Assembly: GCA_947069175.1 (NCBI GenBank)
Contig: CAMTDV010000018.1
Span: 39,072,869 to 39,136,868 of the forward strand
Reading direction: 5' to 3'
Origin: Scalesia atractyloides
Lineage: Eukaryota; Streptophyta; Magnoliopsida; Asterales; Asteraceae
Length of the DNA: 64,000 nt
Shown: positions 60,760 to 64,000 of the stretch, one piece after another
How positions within the stretch are numbered: position 1 is the stretch's first letter
Layout of the letters: every line of letters begins with the position of its first letter
Position numbers and translations under genes: made by a program
The notes under the pieces: generated by a model
What the model saw: the letters and a program-made list of their open reading frames with translations, nothing else
What the model was told of the DNA's origin: nothing
The model's database searches: none

Positions 60760-61029
60760 CATGAAGGAAAATCCGGTGACCGTGGCCCACGAGTTAGCAA
60801 GGTTAGCCGCGGCGAGCTCCACTTCTCCTAGGTGGCCTGCGAACATGACGGATACTAATGGCATTGCAAAATAAGCAAGGTTTGTTAGTATCATAGGGAG
60901 GGAAAATAAGATCTGAATCTTAGCCTCTTCCCAATCCACCGCCTTCATCCACCACCACCACCTATCATCGCCGCCACCACCGGCCGCCTTTGCTATCAAT
61001 GGAGTAGAGTTTTCCGGCATGTCCCTCAT
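60760..61029 (-). pseudogene. Duplicated MATE exon 1 (no downstream exons)
   Basis: This 270-bp open exon has the same length as exon 1 of the complete gene and about the same protein: MRDMPENSTPLIAK at the start, SLPMILTNLAYFAMPLVSVM and a WATVTGFSFM end, then an intact GT donor. Exons 2-7 are absent, but those of the complete gene lie downstream on the same strand. Flanking DNA on both sides (about 60530-61110) is also duplicated. The TATATA sequence before the complete gene is not conserved here. It is either a dead fragment or a possible alternative first exon. Confidence 0.8.
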
Positions 61030-61247
61030 ATACAATGTTTGATTGTAGAAAAGATGAGATAAGTTACATGGACTCCAGAATTAGGCACCAGACGTATGTG
61101 GTTGGTATTTTTTTTTTCTTTTTTCTTTTTTAATAAGAGAGAATCATTTATTATAAAAGGTTATAAAATAAAAAATATTCAAAAATAGAAAATAACGTTT
61201 TCTACTGAAATGTTCTGAAAATCATGTCTTGTAAGTTCTTGTATTTA

Positions 61248-62073
61248 GACCGCTGGTTGTGAGCGGGAGATTTGGCGTGGCTGGCCAAGCAACGCTGCTA
61301 TGGCCACACCGAGCCAGCGTGGGTAGTGGCGTTGCCCCGCTGGCGTGGTGTTTGAGCTTGGCGTGGGGCGGGTTGGCGAGATGAGCTGGACCGCTGGGAT
61401 TGGCCGGCTTTTGCTGACCGTTGGGGCTAGCCGTTGGGATGACGGTTCCTTTGTAAAAAATCAATTTTTTTAAAAAAATTTTACTCTTTTTTTACCTATA
61501 AATACCACTCCAAACCTTTATTTTTTTCATTACTCTCAATCACAAACCCACTTCCAGTACCAACCAAGAAAATGGTGAATTGGACTGAAGAGGAGGAACT
61601 TGCGCTCGTGACATCGATCGTCGACGCGCAGGTCAGGGTCAAACCGCGTACTGGGCACAAGCTTTTGGTCAATATCAACAACATGTTGGTAACATCGTCA
61701 CAACTTGAACGCGTGCCAACATAAGTGGCGTGAACTAAAACCGAAGCTGGAAAGATTTAAAATATGCTACAATCGTATCCCTGCGGGCGAGCTTAGTCAC
61801 GACGATCGGGTGGAGATCGCCAAAATCGACTACAAGCACGATGGGAACTCGGAATTTAAGTGGGTTCCCATTTTAATATTATCGTACTTTGTAATTTTTA
61901 TTTTTTAGGGTTTATTACTTGGTATGTTATTATTTTTAGGATTTAATACGACCTTTTTTTAAAAAAATTTAGGATTTATTAATTAAGTTGTTTTTCTTAA
62001 TTTGTTAGGAATTATGTAACTTTTTTTTAAATTTTAGTGGTGCGTTTTATTAATAAAAAATCTTAGCATAATA

Positions 62074-62108
<35 letters not shown>

Positions 62109-62239
62109 TCGATATCTACATGGCTGGCCACGCCAGCCCAGACCGCCAAAAACCCACACTAGCTATCCCCCGGCTGGACCTCACTTCCGCCACATATCAA
62201 CCCATGCCCCCAACCCAAGTCCCACCACACCCCATAATC
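61248..62239 (+). mobile_element. PIF/Harbinger derivative (992 bp)
   Basis: Imperfect inverted ends (GACCGCTGGTTGTGAGCGGG and complement GATTATGGGGTGTGGTGGG) are flanked by TTA on both sides (61245-61247, 62240-62242). GC-rich ends surround a broken ORF1 and an AT microsatellite (62071-62108). Confidence 0.72.
61572..61900 (+). pseudogene. Harbinger ORF1 (Myb/SANT-like) fragment
   Basis: From the ATG at 61572 the frame reads MVNWTEEEELALVTSIVDAQ, the first helix of the trihelix domain. After frame changes the rest is seen as QYWAQAFGQYQQHVGN (about 61643-61690) and CQHKWRELKPKLERFKICYN (about 61711-61770), then a DYKHDGNSEFKW motif and a splice-like GT. The frame breaks make it a pseudogene. 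In full elements this protein helps the transposase bind DNA. Confidence 0.7.
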
Positions 62240-62840
62240 TTAAGGCATGTATCATGTTTTCGATTATACAACAAAGGGCTAATTCCATGCGAAGGATAGG
62301 AAATGAGTCACAGATATCTCTCAGATATATCACATGTAGTGTTATAGTTGTTCTGAATATAAGACATATTACATAATTATGTTATGTGTGTTAATCACGT
62401 ATTGATATGTAATTACATAACATGTTAAAATTTTTATTTAAGTTTAAAAAGAAAAACTATAGGAATACCCTCCCTAAATAATTAAAGACAATAAAATGTG
62501 TTAAAAGACAATAACATGTTTAACATATGAAAAAAAATATGACCGGTTAAAAATCGTAGTTAGTTTAAAGTCAATGATACTAGTTATTCCTTTTTTTGTT
62601 CCTTGTTTTTGTACATGATTGCTAGAATTCTAGGAAATTAATCTCAACAATAAAATTTATGGATTAATGTTCTACATTTCTTCCTATACTTTGTAGAGAA
62701 CCTTGCACTCATGGTTTTTTATTACTGCCAAATGATGTCACGTGTGTGATATGCTTGCCAAAAGACACATTATTACGGTCTGACCTTTAGTGAGATTTTA
62801 CATTTTGTAAAGAGGTATATAATGTGCTTTTATATAGAAA
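62240..62840. other. Intergenic, AT-rich
   Basis: No gene or clear repeat seen. Confidence 0.4.
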
Positions 62841-63510
62841 CTAGTTGGAATACCCGCGCTCCGCAGCGGGATTTGGAGCACGAGTTTTCGATCCGTATTG
62901 GTATTGGTTCGGTTCGATACGATACGACACTTAATGTAGCAATGGAAAGAGAGATGTTTTATATCGATTGAAAATCATAAAATGAATTTCGGTATCCAAG
63001 TTGTTCAGCCGGTATCAGTTCGAAACGTCATGTTTATGGTACTCGCACTCACTATAGTTTACAGTATCAAAAGAATATTCTATTGCGCATACAGGTTCGT
63101 ATTCAATGAATTTTATTCATCACATCAAGAAACCTATTAAACAATACGGTACCGGTATCAATGTCAAGACGACATCGGTTCGGTTTCTTACAGTAAAGAA
63201 AAAAATACATATCTAACCCTTTCGATGAAAACTTTTATCAAATTGTAGATAAAAATAAACATTTTACAATTGTATATTCAGAATTATATAAAACATTATA
63301 TTATATTACTAAAATAACAAAAAAAGTAAACGCGTAATTTATAAAAAAAAGAAATATAAAAAAGTAAACCGCGAGGCAACTTTTGACTTGTACATTTATG
63401 CTTCAATCACTTATACGTTAGTAATAACAACTTGGTTTTGAGTAAATTTTATATCTCTATGTAAAGAAATAAATATATCACAATACCATACTCAAAAGTT
63501 CATAAAACAT

Positions 63511-63872
63511 TCCATCTTAAAATTATAAAAGTAAAACAAATATGTTCAAAACTAATTGTAATAATAAAATATAATAATATAAAAACAATTATTAATTTGT
63601 TAATAACTCAATGTTGCAACTCAGATTACACTATGACCCTATATGCCATACAAAAGTCAATGGTCATTCATACTATGCAAATTTTAAGAATTCCATCTTA
63701 AAATTATAAGCGTAAAACAAATATGTGCAAAAGTAATTGTAATAATAAAATATAATAATATAAAAACAATTATTAATTTGTTAATAACTCAATGTTGCAA
63801 CTCAGATTACACTATGACACTATATGCCATACAAAAGTCAATGGTCATTCATACTATGCGAATTTTAAGAAG
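63511..63872. repeat. 181-bp tandem duplication
   Basis: TCCATCTTAAAATTATAA and onward (63511) repeats from 63692 with only a few differences, implying a recent event. Confidence 0.92.
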
Positions 63873-63875
63873 GAG

Positions 63876-63904
63876 AAGGCTATGTCCGCCGACATAGCCT
63901 TTTT
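63876..63904. other. Perfect 11-bp hairpin with T-tail
   Basis: AAGGCTATGTC and GACATAGCCTT are perfect inverted arms with a CGCC loop, followed by T residues. It sits directly at the end of the tandem duplication. Confidence 0.85.
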
Positions 63905-64000
63905 ATTGATATAGTAATGTGTAATTTTTAAATCGTAAAATAGTTAAGATTCCTAATAAGTATAGTACACGTCATACATTAGGTAAAATCTTCAATTAAA

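Larger units (their letters stand above)
62841..64000 (-). mobile_element. Helitron 3' end, minus strand, body running right
   Basis: Read minus, the hairpin CCCGCTGCGGAGCGCGGG (62853-62870) is followed by TATTCCAACTAG and then a T, a clear Helitron 3' terminus. The 5' end is not identified and may be beyond the window, so the extent is only a guess. No Rep/helicase was seen. Confidence 0.6.

Noticed and set aside
63876..63904. Rho-independent terminator
   Set aside because: The hairpin plus T run looks bacterial in form, but all context is eukaryotic nuclear DNA with no upstream gene.

Overview
This looks like nuclear DNA from a flowering plant. Genes with GT-AG introns are widely spaced in AT-rich DNA that is mostly nested transposable elements. 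The style of the LTR retrotransposon gag/pol proteins and the long gypsy LTRs suggest a composite (Asteraceae), but that is an inference from the look of the repeats and not a database result.

Left part (1-30695), a retrotransposon nest. A copia-type gag-only element (1-6479, 5' LTR outside the window) sits in the 3' LTR of a minus-strand Ty3/gypsy chromovirus (6480-11805). A second member of the same gag-only family (11806 to about 16038) sits in that gypsy's other LTR, in the same orientation, and breaks off at a scrambled junction (16039-16125). Next comes an unknown ORF with a C-terminal hydrophobic segment, split by a 2.3-kb solo LTR with a perfect ACAGG target duplication. A plus-strand gypsy chromovirus (19256-30695) follows. 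It is broken by a 943-bp hAT element (8-bp duplication CCTACCCC) and a 2.8-kb solo LTR (duplication GAAGT).

Middle (30696-41500), mostly DNA-transposon remains: a decayed hAT transposase, a copia RT scrap, Harbinger and hAT miniature elements, a hAT derivative with an intact BED zinc-finger ORF, a SINE-like scrap and a kinase exon fragment near a decayed Helitron end.

Right part (41500-64000), the gene-bearing section. Three genes look intact, all on the minus strand: a RALF peptide hormone (41537-41881), an early nodulin-like phytocyanin (51031-51907, two exons) and a seven-exon MATE transporter of the DTX18/19 (ALF5) type (53404-58785, 482 aa). A copy of MATE exon 1 alone lies upstream of it (60760-61029). 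Between RALF and the phytocyanin is a 4.6-kb Helitron (42371-46981) holding the promoter and first three exons of ribosomal protein S15 plus pieces of a WEB1-like gene.

The most unusual pattern is an 18-bp palindrome, CAAGTTCGNNCGAACTTG. It occurs in clusters just before the TATA box and again in the leader of LTR elements from both the copia-type family and a gypsy family. When each element is read in its own direction of transcription, the palindrome has the same orientation in both.
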